From: Eudorina sp. 2006-703-Eu-15
Taxonomy: Eukaryota; Chlorophyta; Chlorophyceae; Chlamydomonadales; Volvocaceae
Direction: 5' to 3'
Length of the DNA: 64,000 bases
Assembly: GCA_003117195.1 (NCBI GenBank)
Contig: BDSI01000105.1
Coordinates: forward strand, 310,001-374,000
In this document: positions 12,848 through 24,432 of the stretch, one piece after another
Position numbering within the stretch: position 1 is the first letter of the stretch
Layout of the letters: every line of letters begins with the position of its first letter
The notes under the pieces: model-generated
What the model was told of the DNA's origin: nothing
Databases searched by the model: none
The model's input: the letters and a program-made list of their open reading frames with translations, nothing else
Made by a program: the position numbers and the translations under genes

Positions 12848-15391
12848 CTGCGTGCGCGCGCGGGCGGTGATGGTGAGCCGATGAGCGAGGGCAAGTTATT
12901 TGGGGGAAGCGGGGACGGATCGATAATAAGGCGTGCGTCATCGGGATAGATAGATCGATGATGATGCGCGGCAAGCAAGGGCGGCAGTGATGAGCGGAAA
13001 GTGGCGGGGGCGTCCGTTTAGGTAGCAAACCATTCTTTGGCAGGGCTGCGCCTACAACGCGCGCGTGCGTGCGTGGTTGCCCATACTGCTGTCTGCATGG
13101 CTGGCTGGTGCTGTGGTAGGTCGGTAGGGTTTACGTGTGCATGTATGCGCACTTGAATAATGTCAGTGTGTTATCAACAGGATGAGGGAGCGAGGCTGCT
13201 TAGCTTGTTGAAAGATTACGTAATACGTAAGGCGCGGCGGCGTGTTCGATTGCATACAGTCCCTGATGACGGATGCATGCGTTCCACGCGGGGACGAATT
13301 ATTACGTCATGATGACATAAAATGCGCTGCGATGTGCACGCGGGCGAGGGGCGGGCACACGCAGCTGATGAGAGCGGCGCCGTTATTGGCTATCACTATT
13401 ATTAGCGGTCCCAAGCCACCTGAGCGAGGCACGCACGCACGCCGACCTAGGAACACTGCGTGTTCAGTAAATTCCATGGGAAGGATGGAGGCCATCTCAC
13501 CGTGAATTTCAAGCGTTGACCTGCCGTTCCTATCGGCGCCTGCTTCATGTCTCCGCCAAAACCGGCCTTTGAAGCAGCCGCTTGAATGCGGACAAAGGAT
13601 GGACAACAACCCCGGGCCCGAACGAGGACACGGAGAGCAAAAGCATTCGACCTGGGAATCACAGCGCGCATTCTCAAACGAATAATGCCGCGGTGAACGG
13701 AAGAAGAATTTAGGGCAGCCGGGCGTCGAGCGATGAAGGCCCGTTGCGCGTAACCGATGAATTTCTTGTTTATCCAGATAGGAAATGAATGAATAGGTAA
13801 AGTACTGAGCGAGACTGAGATGAGAGCAAGTATGGAAGGAAAAAGGGGACGGGTCCGGAATGCCGGGACGAACGACGGAAGCGAAACGAGGTCCCACACT
13901 ACAGTAGTAGCATTACTCGGAATCAGCAACCTTTATTTACCAAAAACTACTGCGCAAGACCGTCTAGCTACGTAAAGGGTAAAGGGCATTCTATCGCAGC
14001 GTCATTTGCTGTTTGCGGGATCTGAACCAACTAACGAAACCCTTTTCGTACGTAAACATGGCCTAACAGTGATGTACTGCAGTGTATTGTTTCGGTTGAC
14101 GCAGCCTCCGACACTAAATTTAATTTTTCATTTTATTAGCGTTTCTCAGCTTATTCCAACTCTCGATGTGTACAGTCGCTGACCACGCCAGTGGGTTTGG
14201 TACTCACTAATAACTGTGGTTACCGCCGCTAGCTTGACCAACTACTCCATCCATCTTTTTTTCATTTAATTTCATAAGATCACCATCACTCATGCAAATA
14301 ATTTTCGGTGTACGCATGTTTCACTTCGTGCGGCAACGCAGGACATCCTAAGTGCAAGGGCAACAATACAACCCACTGAAACCTTTAATTAAGAGGGTGT
14401 ATCGCGTTGCAATAATAAAATAATGGCCGGTTTCATCTGTAATAATAAAATATTGGCGGAACCGACCGAATAATAAACCGTATCGTGATCATTACGGATT
14501 TATTTTGCGGAGTGTAGGTTGAGCATGGACGGGATACATCTATAAATTATGATTGAAGATTAACTTCGGGAGCAGGCAGGGCGAGCCAACAAAATTTTGC
14601 ACTTACGGGTACATACGGCGGGCGGGCGGGGTACCATATGGTACCATACTTATGCATAAGTGGATATTCGAGTATACATCCACGGGAACTCCCGGCGGGC
14701 CCGTCGTTCCATGTTCCGACCCACATAGAATCCACGCTAGAAAGGGCATGCCGCGATCCCGATTCTGCAAGGAGTGCATAATAATGCGTAGGCTGTCCCG
14801 TTTTGCGACAGGATCGATAGATGGGGGATGTACGTATGTTACACTGTAACATGGCGTGCATGGCATGTTGTACTGGCCGTATGGCCAGAATAAACTGACG
14901 TGCGTTCCCCCACAACGATTTACGCCAAGCAAGGGGATGAGCCGTCGCTGCGTCGCTCGTCGGTGTAGCATCGGCCATGTCCAAGTAGTCCAGGTGCTGT
15001 TGTGGCACGAAACACCAAGACGCCGGAACGGAAGATAGAGCCTGTTTCTTCCATATCGGCTTCGTTACTCCCCTCATGACACGCAGCGTGTTTGTAACTG
15101 ATGGGGGGGTCTGGGGGGGCCGGAGCGCCCCCAGATAAGGAATAGATCATTATGTGCCGACCGAAACTCATTCCTTGGTTTGCAATAAACAATACCCGGG
15201 GCCAAAATGAAACATAATCACTGCCAACGGCACAGCGGTGTCTATCTATCAGCGCGCGGTTTCCTTGTGGCGTTTGGGGTTTGTTCGTTTGGGGGTTTGG
15301 GTTCAGCCGCCGTGACGTGAACTTGAAGCCAAACGGCCGTGCTTGCTTGCTGCCCATCCAATGGGGCGGCCGTGCTGACAACACCATTTGA
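12848..15391. other. No recognised gene
   Basis: The targeting exon of the proline dehydrogenase gene should lie here or further right, but no phase-compatible candidate stood out. The stretch 13.9-14.6 kb is AT-rich with several aataataaaat runs. A - strand frame at 14547-15077 has no recognisable domain. Confidence 0.5.
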
Positions 15392-16406
15392 TTGCGTGGT
15401 CGAGAACGAACGTACGACAATGTATACGGGGGGTCAGAGACACCCCGACAGCACCATTTCTGGTCATGCCGAGTGGCCCAGGCGGTGGTGGGTCAGTTGG
15501 AAGCGCGCCTAGGGGCACGGATACGGAGGCCGCAGGTCTGGCTGGCGGAACCCCCGCCACCCGTGGAGCAAGGTGTTTGGGATGTGGTGGTGTTGGCCGC
15601 GATTGCGGCCATGGAGACTGGTCGCCGATTCATGGCGGCCACCCTGCGTCGGTCAGCACCTGGTCAGGGTCAGACGATCCGGCCGGGACCGATATTGGCA
15701 GAACAAGGGGAGCGGCGCGCAATCGCTGACTTTTGGAGGCGCCTCCACGGGTTCGCCCAGTTGGGGCTCCCGAGACGGGGTTGGAGCTCAGTGGGCCCTT
15801 TCCACCCTTTCTTGAAAGTGGCGGGGGAGTCCTGCGATGTGCGGGACCTGCTCCTGAAGAAGGATGAGGCGCGGGTTCCCCGCCCTCTGTCTGTTTATCG
15901 TCGGGCTCTCCGAACCGGGGTTCAAGTTGGGGACCGGGCCTACCCTCAGATTGGGGTGGAGGTTGGGCTCCCGTTGGCATTTTGGTGTTTTGGCCAAGTT
16001 ATTTCTTATGATGCGGGTTACCCCACTAGCGGTCGCTGGGCAGTGTCACGAGCCAGGCGTGGGCCTTCCAAGACCTCGAGAGGGTGCTGCGTTGGGTGCC
16101 TCAGAGGTGGTGGTAGCTGGGTAATGGAGTGCCTGTGTGGGCGACCTCCCCTGTGCTTGGCTTTATCCACTTCTGGGGATTATGCCCGCTGCTGTGCCTA
16201 TCCCTTTGGTAGTGTTGCCCCGCTGCGTGCCTCTGCTTGCTTCGGTGTCTGACTGGTTGGGGTTATGGCCCGGTGTGTTTTCTTTGGGTGCGGCGTTGTG
16301 GTGTGGAGGTGACCTGCCGCCTTGGCGGTGGGGCCTACTGGGGCTTGCTCTGGTATACACCGATGATCCCGTTGGGGTCCGCTGTAACATTCATTCATTC
16401 ATTCAA
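15392..16406 (+). mobile_element. 5'-truncated LINE, end of ORF2 and 3' UTR
   Basis: The translated 5' part carries the zinc-knuckle-like HHFWSCRVAQAVVGQL seen at the C-terminus of reverse transcriptase proteins of algal L1-type elements. It is followed by RRLHGFAQLGLPRRGW and VGPFHPFL. The frame shifts around 15815-15840, after which the family's end (VLRCAGPAPEEG, then TGA near 15872) continues in another frame, so this copy is dead. A 3' UTR of about 0.5 kb follows. It ends in ggggtccgctgtaac and a (CATT)n tail at 16388-16406, typical of target-primed insertion. Confidence 0.8.
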
Positions 16407-19400
16407 TGTATACTGCCGTGCCGCCAACTAAAGAGAGCTGCCCTGATAAGTCAAATACTGTATGTCGTGACGAGCTGACGTCCATCAAACAAAGCATGAT
16501 CTGTTTGATGGACGGTGACAGCAGATACGTAGGTGTTCAGCTGCTAGCTGCACACTACATACATGAGGTCACGGATGGAGGCAGGGCAGCAAGCACGCAG
16601 TCAGCAACGAACGAGATCTCGCCAAGATGCGAGGAGAATGACAAAAATACTTCCTGGGCGGGGGCCAGACACGCAGCAGATAGATAAAAGCGAGGACGCA
16701 CGGGGTCCCACAAGGTAGGGAGGCATGAGGGGGAAAACCGTTTATGCGCCTGATCACCGCGATTTTACTTCAGTGCACACCGGCGACATGAGGCTGTTAA
16801 TAGCTACCTGATGGTACTACCGCTCCCCTTGTTGTGTACTATTTTTAGGGTATTCTTCTTAGGGTACTGATTTCGTCGTTCGATCGGGCAATTTTTGGAT
16901 GGGTCAGTTCTCGCAGTGCCACACCACCATTATTATTAAGGATGCGTGTTACAGCGGACCCCGCGCCCGCGGGTCCGTCATCCGTGACAGCCAACGGCGG
17001 CCACCATGTTAGCAGCAGCACAAGCGCAACTACGTACTCCAGCCATAACGCCCTTCTAGTACTTCTAGCCAGGCAAGCAAGCTATCTAGCATAGCGCGCG
17101 AGAGAACATTCATCGACCAAGAAATAAAGAGTACGTAGTAGGAAGAGATCGAGACGTCCGTGCCCCGCCCGCCCGCCGCGGCTGAGACCGACCCAGCCGC
17201 CGACGGACTCTTCGGAGTGTGCACCGCCGGCGGCGAACACGAAAATAAGAGACAAATAAAACCGACTCTGCATGTCCATGCCCTCCCGCTCGCTCGGTGG
17301 TCACCGGCGGGATACACCGGAACGGCATCCGTCGGTCTTGCCTATGAAGGTCATCCATCCCCGCGCGCCATCCTGCCTGCTCCGCCTTGCTTCCTGCTGC
17401 GACAGGGCGTCGTCCGCGGGCGCGCCTTGCTTCGTCCCGAGGTACCCGAGGCGGGCGCGGGTTAGAAGTCCGTACGTGACAGTAGTAGTATAGTCGTCCG
17501 CGCGTGATATGTCACTCCATGCATCGCCAGTGTGTTTGACTGCGACGTTTGACTTCCATGCATAATAAACATGTCTGCGTGTCTTTATTTCTATCATGTT
17601 CGCACCTTCCGGCCATTTGTGGTTTATTGATATAATTCCAGGAAAAGTTACTTTAACAAATTGATTTGCATACCAATCAAGCAAGTTATATTTTGAGTCT
17701 CATGGATAGGTCCATGTCTTACCGCCGGACTTCGAACACGAGCGAAGTATCATGTCCTAGTAATGCCCTCCAGACAGCGGTTGCTGGGCGACCGCCGGTT
17801 AGTTATTACACTACACACCGGATCCAAGGAAGACGAGCACCACCTAAAGCTATGACAATCAAAAATTATATCTTGCGGATCTGTTTTATATTTGAATCAA
17901 TGTTGGTACGCCTGAGTTTCGACAGACCGCCGCAGCAGTACACCAACGCTCGCCAAAATGTAACCTTGGGTAATTGAAAGGTTAACCCAACCAAAAACCC
18001 CAGTTACACGTATCCCAGAGCTTAAGAATTTGTATATTGTGTCAAACTAAATAATTGGTTGTTAATTGCTGAACGCCAAGGGAGAGCCTCATGCTCGCAC
18101 GGCTTAATTAATTCTCCGTTCCGGAACACCATCATGACCGGCCATAAACAGAACCGGCGCACATTATGACAAATAATAAAAAGCCCCCATGCATCAAACC
18201 GACTTTGTAGTTGTAAGGTCGGATTGCTTGTCACGTGCGTGAACATGCATCAGGCCGCAGGAGTCAACGTATCCTTTTGCTTGCTTGCTAAGCATCGACA
18301 TAATTTTGTTGTTTTACAGAATCTATAAATTTCAAATAGACAATTTACTATCCAGCTTTGAGCCTGATTGATCAGCAGAGGCGGTCGGCACCGATTTTCA
18401 TCGGTGATACCCCCTTTGCGTGTTCGACTTTCGAACGATACCTTGCGTACGCCGTGCACTATCATGCATGCAATGGGATGAATCGCTGCAGTGTGATGCG
18501 ATATGATTATAAGTGGAGACCTCAGGTCTGCCGCCGTTGCTGTGCCTGCATCATCACACTTGTGGAGGCAGCAGGCCCGGCCACCGTGTGTGTGATAAAC
18601 ATACACTCCGCATTTCGCTTGCTTGCAGTAGCTTAATCATCACGATGTCGGCCAAGCTCTTTTCCTGCATGCGCGAACGTAGTCATCCGGAAGGCCGCAG
18701 CCGGCTGATTTCGGGGTCGGTTGCCGGTCGTGCTTGTCGTGCCGCGCCTGTCAAATAAACTTGTTAAATGCTCCAGTGACGATGATCAATGAGTGATCGC
18801 AAGGCTCGCTCGCTCAGCAGCGGATTGCTTGTCTGCGAGGTCGTCGTCGCTGCATGCGGCACCGCCTGCCTCGCCGACGTCAGCGGAACCTGAGCCGATG
18901 GCAGCTACCCCTACTAGCTACCCCTACTACCCCTGCTGTAATAAGACTCGCTCCCGTGGTAGGTCGCGTACATCTTACTTCTTGTGCACATACATACGAG
19001 CGGTTTACGTACGTACGGTGGAGCCCCTGTCTACCTACCCTGTCCCCGGGGGAAGTTGTCATCATCCCCCTATCCCTCGCTCCAGGACCTTGAAACACGC
19101 CGCTAACCCTGCCGGCGACGCTGCTGTGCTGCGTGCTGCTGGCTGCACATATGCATTCACCCTGCGCGCGCGGCCAGCCACCCGCGGCAGCGCGGCGCCT
19201 ACTTCCGTCCCAAACGAGTAGTCAGAGAAGGCCAAGTAAGGTAGATACGTAGGTCGGTGCGGCAGGTCTATTCATGTGTGCTTGTTCGTACCTTGTCAGT
19301 TCTGTCTACCGTCGCAGCTGATGCCAGGGATATGGGATGGGAAAGGCAAACTGCTAGTAGATAGTGGAGCTTTAATGGAGCTCTATCTACTTCAGTAGTA

Positions 19401-20225
19401 GCCATGTTGAAGGTCCCAGCCAGCGGGTTTGATTAAAGGCCGCGGATCGGCACGCATGCATGCATGGTTTTTGCACCGTGGAGAGCGAGGAGCAGATGGA
19501 GAGGCTGGGAGACAGCAGGCAGGGCTAGGAGGCACAGGCGCTGGGCGAGGGGTCGTGATGACGGGTAGGTGCGTGTAATGATGATGCGCTAGATGCGCGC
19601 AAGCAATACTGCTGCGCTTGCCCAACCATGAATACAACAAGCGACGTACTCGTATTTCGTTGTTTTGTTTATTGTATGTATATGCGACGAAGCAAGAAAT
19701 TGAGTTAGCGATCGCGCGGTGCAGAGTACGCACCTACCATGTGCGTGAAATAAAGTAAGGCAGGGTTCATGGCTGAGCCCGTCCCCGAATGCTACTGGCG
19801 GCTGCTGGCGCACTGATATGCGAGCTGGATGGAACCAGTCCGTTGGCTGGTGGCGCGTGTGATTGTCGAATGAAGAGCGCGCGTGCAAGCAATCAAGCTG
19901 TCTGTTGGGATGGCGAGAAGTATGGGCGCGCTGCTGTGTGCGTGCGTGCCGGGTGCGTGTTCGCTATCGATGTGGCTAGCTAGCTGGATGGGTGCGTGTG
20001 CCCAGCCATCCATCGATCAGCGCTTACTTGCTTGTGTCTAGAAACCGCTCGTCACTGGTCGACTTTGTTAGTTGCCCAGATAGGATACATATATATATGG
20101 GTCGCCGCTTTGTCAAGTGTATCCGTTCGCGCGCACCTACCGCCGGAGCATGTGCTTGTCTATCTGTTTGTGTGTTACATGGTTGGGGCCAGAATTATCC
20201 CGTACTATCTATATCCTCCTATATA
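16407..20225. other. No recognised gene; one short LINE end
   Basis: No convincing exon chain. A LINE 3' end in - orientation lies at about 16932-16970. The rest is unassigned sequence with many acgtacgt and agctagct words and frames without recognisable domains. Confidence 0.5.
16932..16970 (-). mobile_element. Short LINE 3'-end fragment
   Basis: On the - strand this reads gcggggtccgctgtaac, then acgcatccttaataataat. It is almost the same tail as the fragment at 9252-9290 and is probably from the same subfamily. Confidence 0.55.
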
Positions 20226-21195
20226 TATGACCAGCACCATTTTTGGTAGTGTCGGGTGGCCCAGGCGGCGGTGGGTCAGGGGCGCGATTACGCTGGGCGC
20301 ATATTTCGCTGGGGGAGGCCCCCCCGCCCCCCGCCTGCCCGTGCGTGGAGCAATGTGTTTGGGATGTGGTGGTGTTTGCGGCGGTCACGGACATGCATGG
20401 AGACTGGCCGCCGCGCCGATTCACGGCGGCCGTCCTGCGGCGGACAGCGCCCCGCCAGGTAGGGTCCGGCTGTGTCACCGGGGCAGGATTTAGCAGAGCA
20501 AGGGAGCGGCGCGCGATAGCCGACTTCTGGGGGCGCCTGCATGGATTTGCCCAGTTGGGCCTCCCGCGACGTGGGTGGACCCCGGTGGGGCCGTTCCACG
20601 CTTTTGTGAGAGTAGTATCGGGGGACGGAGTCCTGCGGTGTGCAGGGCCTGCTTCTGAAGAGGGCTGAGACCCGGGCGCCCTGTCCTCTGTTTTTGCTAC
20701 GGGTTCAACTACCCGTGGCCCGATTCGGGGGCCTTGCCTGCCCTCAGCTGCTGTGTGTAGGGGGCCGGACTTCCATAAGCCTTTTTTATTGGTCACGGTG
20801 TTCGTTGGGTGGGGGTGCTCCACTAGCGGTCGCTGGGCACTGTCACGAGCCAGGCGTTGGTTTATCAAGACCTCGAGAGGGTGCGGCGCGCGTGCTGGGT
20901 GCTCCAGGGGTGGTGGTAGCTGGGCAATGGGATGCCTGTGTGGGTGACCTCCCTCGTGCTTCACTTTATCCACTTCTGGGGATCCAGCCCGCCTGTTGCT
21001 GTGCCCCGCTGTGCACCTCGGCTTGCGTAGGTGGCTGTCTGGTGGGGTTATGGCCCTCAGTATTTTTGTTCGCGGCGTTGAGGTGTGGAGGTGTCTTACC
21101 GCCTTGTCGGTGGGGCCTGCTGCTGGGGCTTGCCCTGGAATACACAGTTAATCCCTTTTGATCCCTTTCCGTCCCTTTCCACCGTCGAGGTGTAA
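20226..21195 (+). mobile_element. 5'-truncated LINE, second long copy
   Basis: Similarity to the 15.4-kb copy begins at agcaccattt-tggt (HHFW) and runs through DFWGRLHGFAQLGLPRRGW, VGPFHAF and the terminal VLRCAGPASEEG stop near 20668. A shared 3' UTR follows, including the block cactagcggtcgctgggca at about 20820. The 3' end (ggaatacacagttaatccc) is diverged and lacks a clear CATT tail. Frame breaks are present in the zinc-knuckle part. Confidence 0.78.
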
Positions 21196-21360
21196 TGCAA
21201 ACCTACCTGGTTAAACCCGGCACCAGTTGATCAAAAAGCAATAGCAAATCGCAGGTGCGTGGAACATCGCAGTCGCAGGTGTAACATGTACGGGCATTGC
21301 TGTACGGCGACACACATGCACTCTCCGTACAAATAAGTTAGAACTCATTAACCACCACAA

Positions 21361-21434
21361 GCTGGCATAGCTCAGTTGGATAGAGCACCCGTTTTGTAAG
21401 CGGGAGGTCTCCAGTTCGAATCTGGATGTCAGCA
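21361..21434 (+). tRNA. tRNA-Thr (anticodon UGU)
   Basis: A 74-nt cloverleaf. The acceptor stem is GCTGGCA paired with TGTCAGC plus discriminator A. The D arm is in the CTCAGTTGGATAGAG block. The anticodon stem CCCGT/GCGGG encloses loop TTTGTAA, giving UGU. The T arm is CCAGTTCGAATCTGG. A and B boxes fit the pol III internal promoter. No intron. A T-rich stop is weak (only TTT right after the gene). Confidence 0.95.
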
Positions 21435-21689
21435 ATTTGGGTTCATATGTAGCTACAAATACCTGTAAGTGATAAAGCGGAGGAAGTAATGTGGGGCAGC
21501 GGATTGAGGATGTTGTGACGAACCAAAGAAAACTATCACGTAAGCTGAGTCAAACGTTTGAGACTCATCGCGTAAGTTGAATCATAAGTATGAGACTCAA
21601 GGAGGAGTATTGAGCGGATGGATCTAATATTTGTGAAACTACAATTAATCATGGTGGTCTTCTGCTTTCCGGGAATCTTTTGCAGTTTC

Positions 21690-22134
21690 TCAGACCATCC
21701 AGTCGGGAACTTACAGAACTTCATTGGCAGTTGATTGAATCATCAACAGCCACCTGCACAGCCTCCACCCTGAGGCGTGCGGATGTGGCGAACACGGCGG
21801 TGCGGGGCCCCATCCTTGTTCACCACGGGCACACCACTGCTGAGCGTGCCCAGTGGCGCAGGCAGGGATACAGCGGATCAGGTTCTACATTCCGGGCAAC
21901 TTGCTTGACTCGGGCCTACGTCGCCACCAGGAATACAGCAATCGTGTGTGTGTGACGTATATATTTGCCCTAGCGGCCATGGAGCGTGCAAGGCTTCGGC
22001 TGCATGCAGCGACACGCCATGGAGGCGCACAGCACGTGGCAGGGGAAGCGGCTGCCCTCTCGCCGAGGTAGCTAACAAGCGCGCAGCCATGAAGTTATGG
22101 CAGCGGGTGAACAGTTTTGCGGAACTGGGCCGAC
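21690..22134 (+). mobile_element. Old LINE-like coding fragment (left part, interrupted by a MITE)
   Basis: Degenerate sequence that translates in pieces, ending in the LINE signature LWQRVNSFAELGR. This corresponds to DFWGRLHGFAQLGL in the two LINE copies to the left. The reading resumes after the MITE at 22595 with PRRGWELTIPS and a stop, so both halves belong to one insertion that is older than the MITE. Confidence 0.6.
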
Positions 22135-22594
22135 CAGGGTGGCTATCTTAAGATATAAATATCTATTCGGCCGAAAAACTTCTGAAATTTTAGATACTTT
22201 TGGCCTGCCAAAACATGGAGTTTAAGATACTTTGACCCCTTGTGTGGGACATGATATCTTCCCGTTGACATATACTCGAACGAGTGATGGGGTCCCTGAA
22301 ATCTCCCACCCGGGGTCGGTACTCGTCGTCTGCAGTCATCTATGGCTAGGTGTTGCACTTATGGGGTCGGTTCTCGCCGTCTGAAGTCATCTATGGCTAG
22401 GTGTTGCACTTCTGGGTTCGGTTCGTGGAAGTTCTCCATCAATGTTGCGCCCTGTCCGATGCCCTCTATAGATACTTCGGGCCGTTTCCAGTTGGAAATA
22501 TCTCCCCATAGACAGATACTTTCAGCGTTTCGAAGCCAGGTGTATCTCTGGCCGTAGATACTCCCAAAAATAAGATAGCCACCCTGGGGCCGAC
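22127..22594. mobile_element. 452-bp hAT-like MITE (22135-22586) with 8-bp target-site duplication
   Basis: The termini are a perfect 16-bp inverted repeat, CAGGGTGGCTATCTTA on the left and its complement on the right. The repeat continues with partial similarity (tatctattcggcc against tatctacggcc). Directly outside lies the duplication GGGCCGAC (22127-22134 and 22587-22594). CAGGG termini with an 8-bp duplication fit the hAT superfamily. There is no transposase frame, so the element is non-autonomous. Inside, a unit of about 52 bp with tcatctatggctaggtgttgcact is repeated in tandem (about 22312-22420). Confidence 0.88.
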
Positions 22595-24432
22595 CAAGAC
22601 GCGGATGGGAACTGACCATCCCATCCTAAAGGCGGTGGACGGCCGGATCCGCAGCGTGCAACCAGTAGACATGGTCTGTTGAGTAAATTGGTACGGTATT
22701 AGCGGCGCCGCGGTGTAGGGATTGGGGGTAGGGAGTTCTAAGCACACAAGGGATCACAGGGTACGGTACCCTAGGAGGGCCGGATCGGACCAGTTGAGGT
22801 GGGCAGTGGGACTTGTAGGCGAGGTCTGCGTGCTTGCGCATGGATGGAGTGTACGGCAGGAACGCTTACGTGGTGTGATGCTGCTCTGTACAAACCATAG
22901 CCCCACCACGGAGCACTCGACTGAAAACCCGGTCCCGGCCTGCCTGACGTTTGCGAGCCTGACGCTCAGCCTCAGCTGGGCCGGCACGCCCGCCGCACGT
23001 TGCAAATACTGACTCTGTAAACATTACCAATTGCGCATACGGTAGGTTGGGACTCGGGATCAAACTCGCATTTCGCGCCGATGGGGGCGCCCCTTCGTGT
23101 TGCTGGGGAACATGCCTCGGGTGCTGCAGGGACTTGAGGAGGTCTCCAAAGGGGGATGCAAGGCGCAGCCCGCTCAGGTTGGGCTTCTGCCCAATCCCTC
23201 GCTGGGGCACAGCTGTCGCCGATCTTACTCTCATCTGCTTAGAATGGGGATCGCGCGCGCGCCCTTGGTTGAGAGCGAGAGGTCAGAGGCCCGTACCGGT
23301 ATCTGGGACAGAGTGTTTCAGCGGTCTTTCCGATAGGCCTGGGTTAGCAGCCCTTGGCCAGATATGTGAGACACACGCACACACACATACAGTTTCTTTT
23401 TACACACATACACGTAGGGTCCCAGTTTCCTTATCACACAGATGTAGGGTGGGCACAACGTCACCGGTTCTATCGTCACGCGGAGTACTGCAAGCGGTGA
23501 GTGGCTTTACGGACTGCCACTGACAGTTTCGGAACGACACCTAAATCGTAGCCCCTACATGACCCCTGGATGTGACCCCTGTGTGTCGCTCATCACCCCT
23601 CGCTCCTTGTGTCGCTTCCCCCTCTCAGGCGGTTTGATGACCAATTGACCCTACACCTGACAACCTGCCGTTCGAACGAACTCAGAAGGTAACCTCCACA
23701 CCCGCGCACCTATGTGCTACCGACACGCTCTATGGCCAAGGCTGGACAGACGAACTCGATACTGCCTAACAGGGTAGCTGCCTTGGCTCAGGCCGCGCAC
23801 TTTCGAATCCTTGCTTAACCCCGGTATTGCACGGACCTCTCCAGTGCACTTCCGAGTCAAAGCTCCCCCCCCGCGGCCTGCTTGAACTAGTTGGTAACGA
23901 TCGACTGTGCTGGCTGAAGTCTACAACTCCCTGCAAACCCTCCTCCGCTAGCACTTCTCGGTTTGCCAGTCCCTGGTTTGTTCTGTTGCCCCTGCCCCAG
24001 TCTGCCCCGCAAACCTGCACCCTCCCGGCGAAACCGACACGCCCTGCCCTGCCCCCGTCCCCTAAACGTCATTAAACACCGCGTAACCGTTGAAGTGCAC
24101 CAAATCGGTACCGTGTCCCTCCTGTCCGTGCGCTTTCCCAGCGCGTGCCTACCAATGCCTTCCCTGGAGCTACCTACCTGCCTACCTGCCCAACCCAACC
24201 TGGTGAGGCCCACCTGTCACAGCCACGTCCTCACTCGAACCCTATCGCAAGCCCACCATCAATGCCTCCGATATTGCAAGCAATTCCGCCAAACCCCCCC
24301 CCATGCGCCCCACTTAAGAGGTCAGCTGCTGCGGCCCGCCTCTCATACGAAACCGGGAGACGGTCACGCGTCTGAGACTGTGCCGCCCCCTGGACCCGCC
24401 GCCACCTCAACACAGACCCATGGGTCTTTCTG
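22595..24432. other. LINE remnant, then unassigned sequence
   Basis: The first 45 bases finish the interrupted LINE reading. From there to the bystin stop codon I see no exon chain. There is an AC-rich microsatellite at about 23370-23412. Sequence character changes here: GC content rises and acgtacgt words become rare. Confidence 0.5.

Noticed and set aside
14547..15077. 176-codon frame on the - strand as a gene
   Set aside because: No domain, overlaps other open frames, no splice partners, and next to LINE sequence.
15392..16252. 286-codon frame as a host gene
   Set aside because: It is the C-terminal end of a LINE reverse-transcriptase protein running into 3' UTR in the wrong frame.
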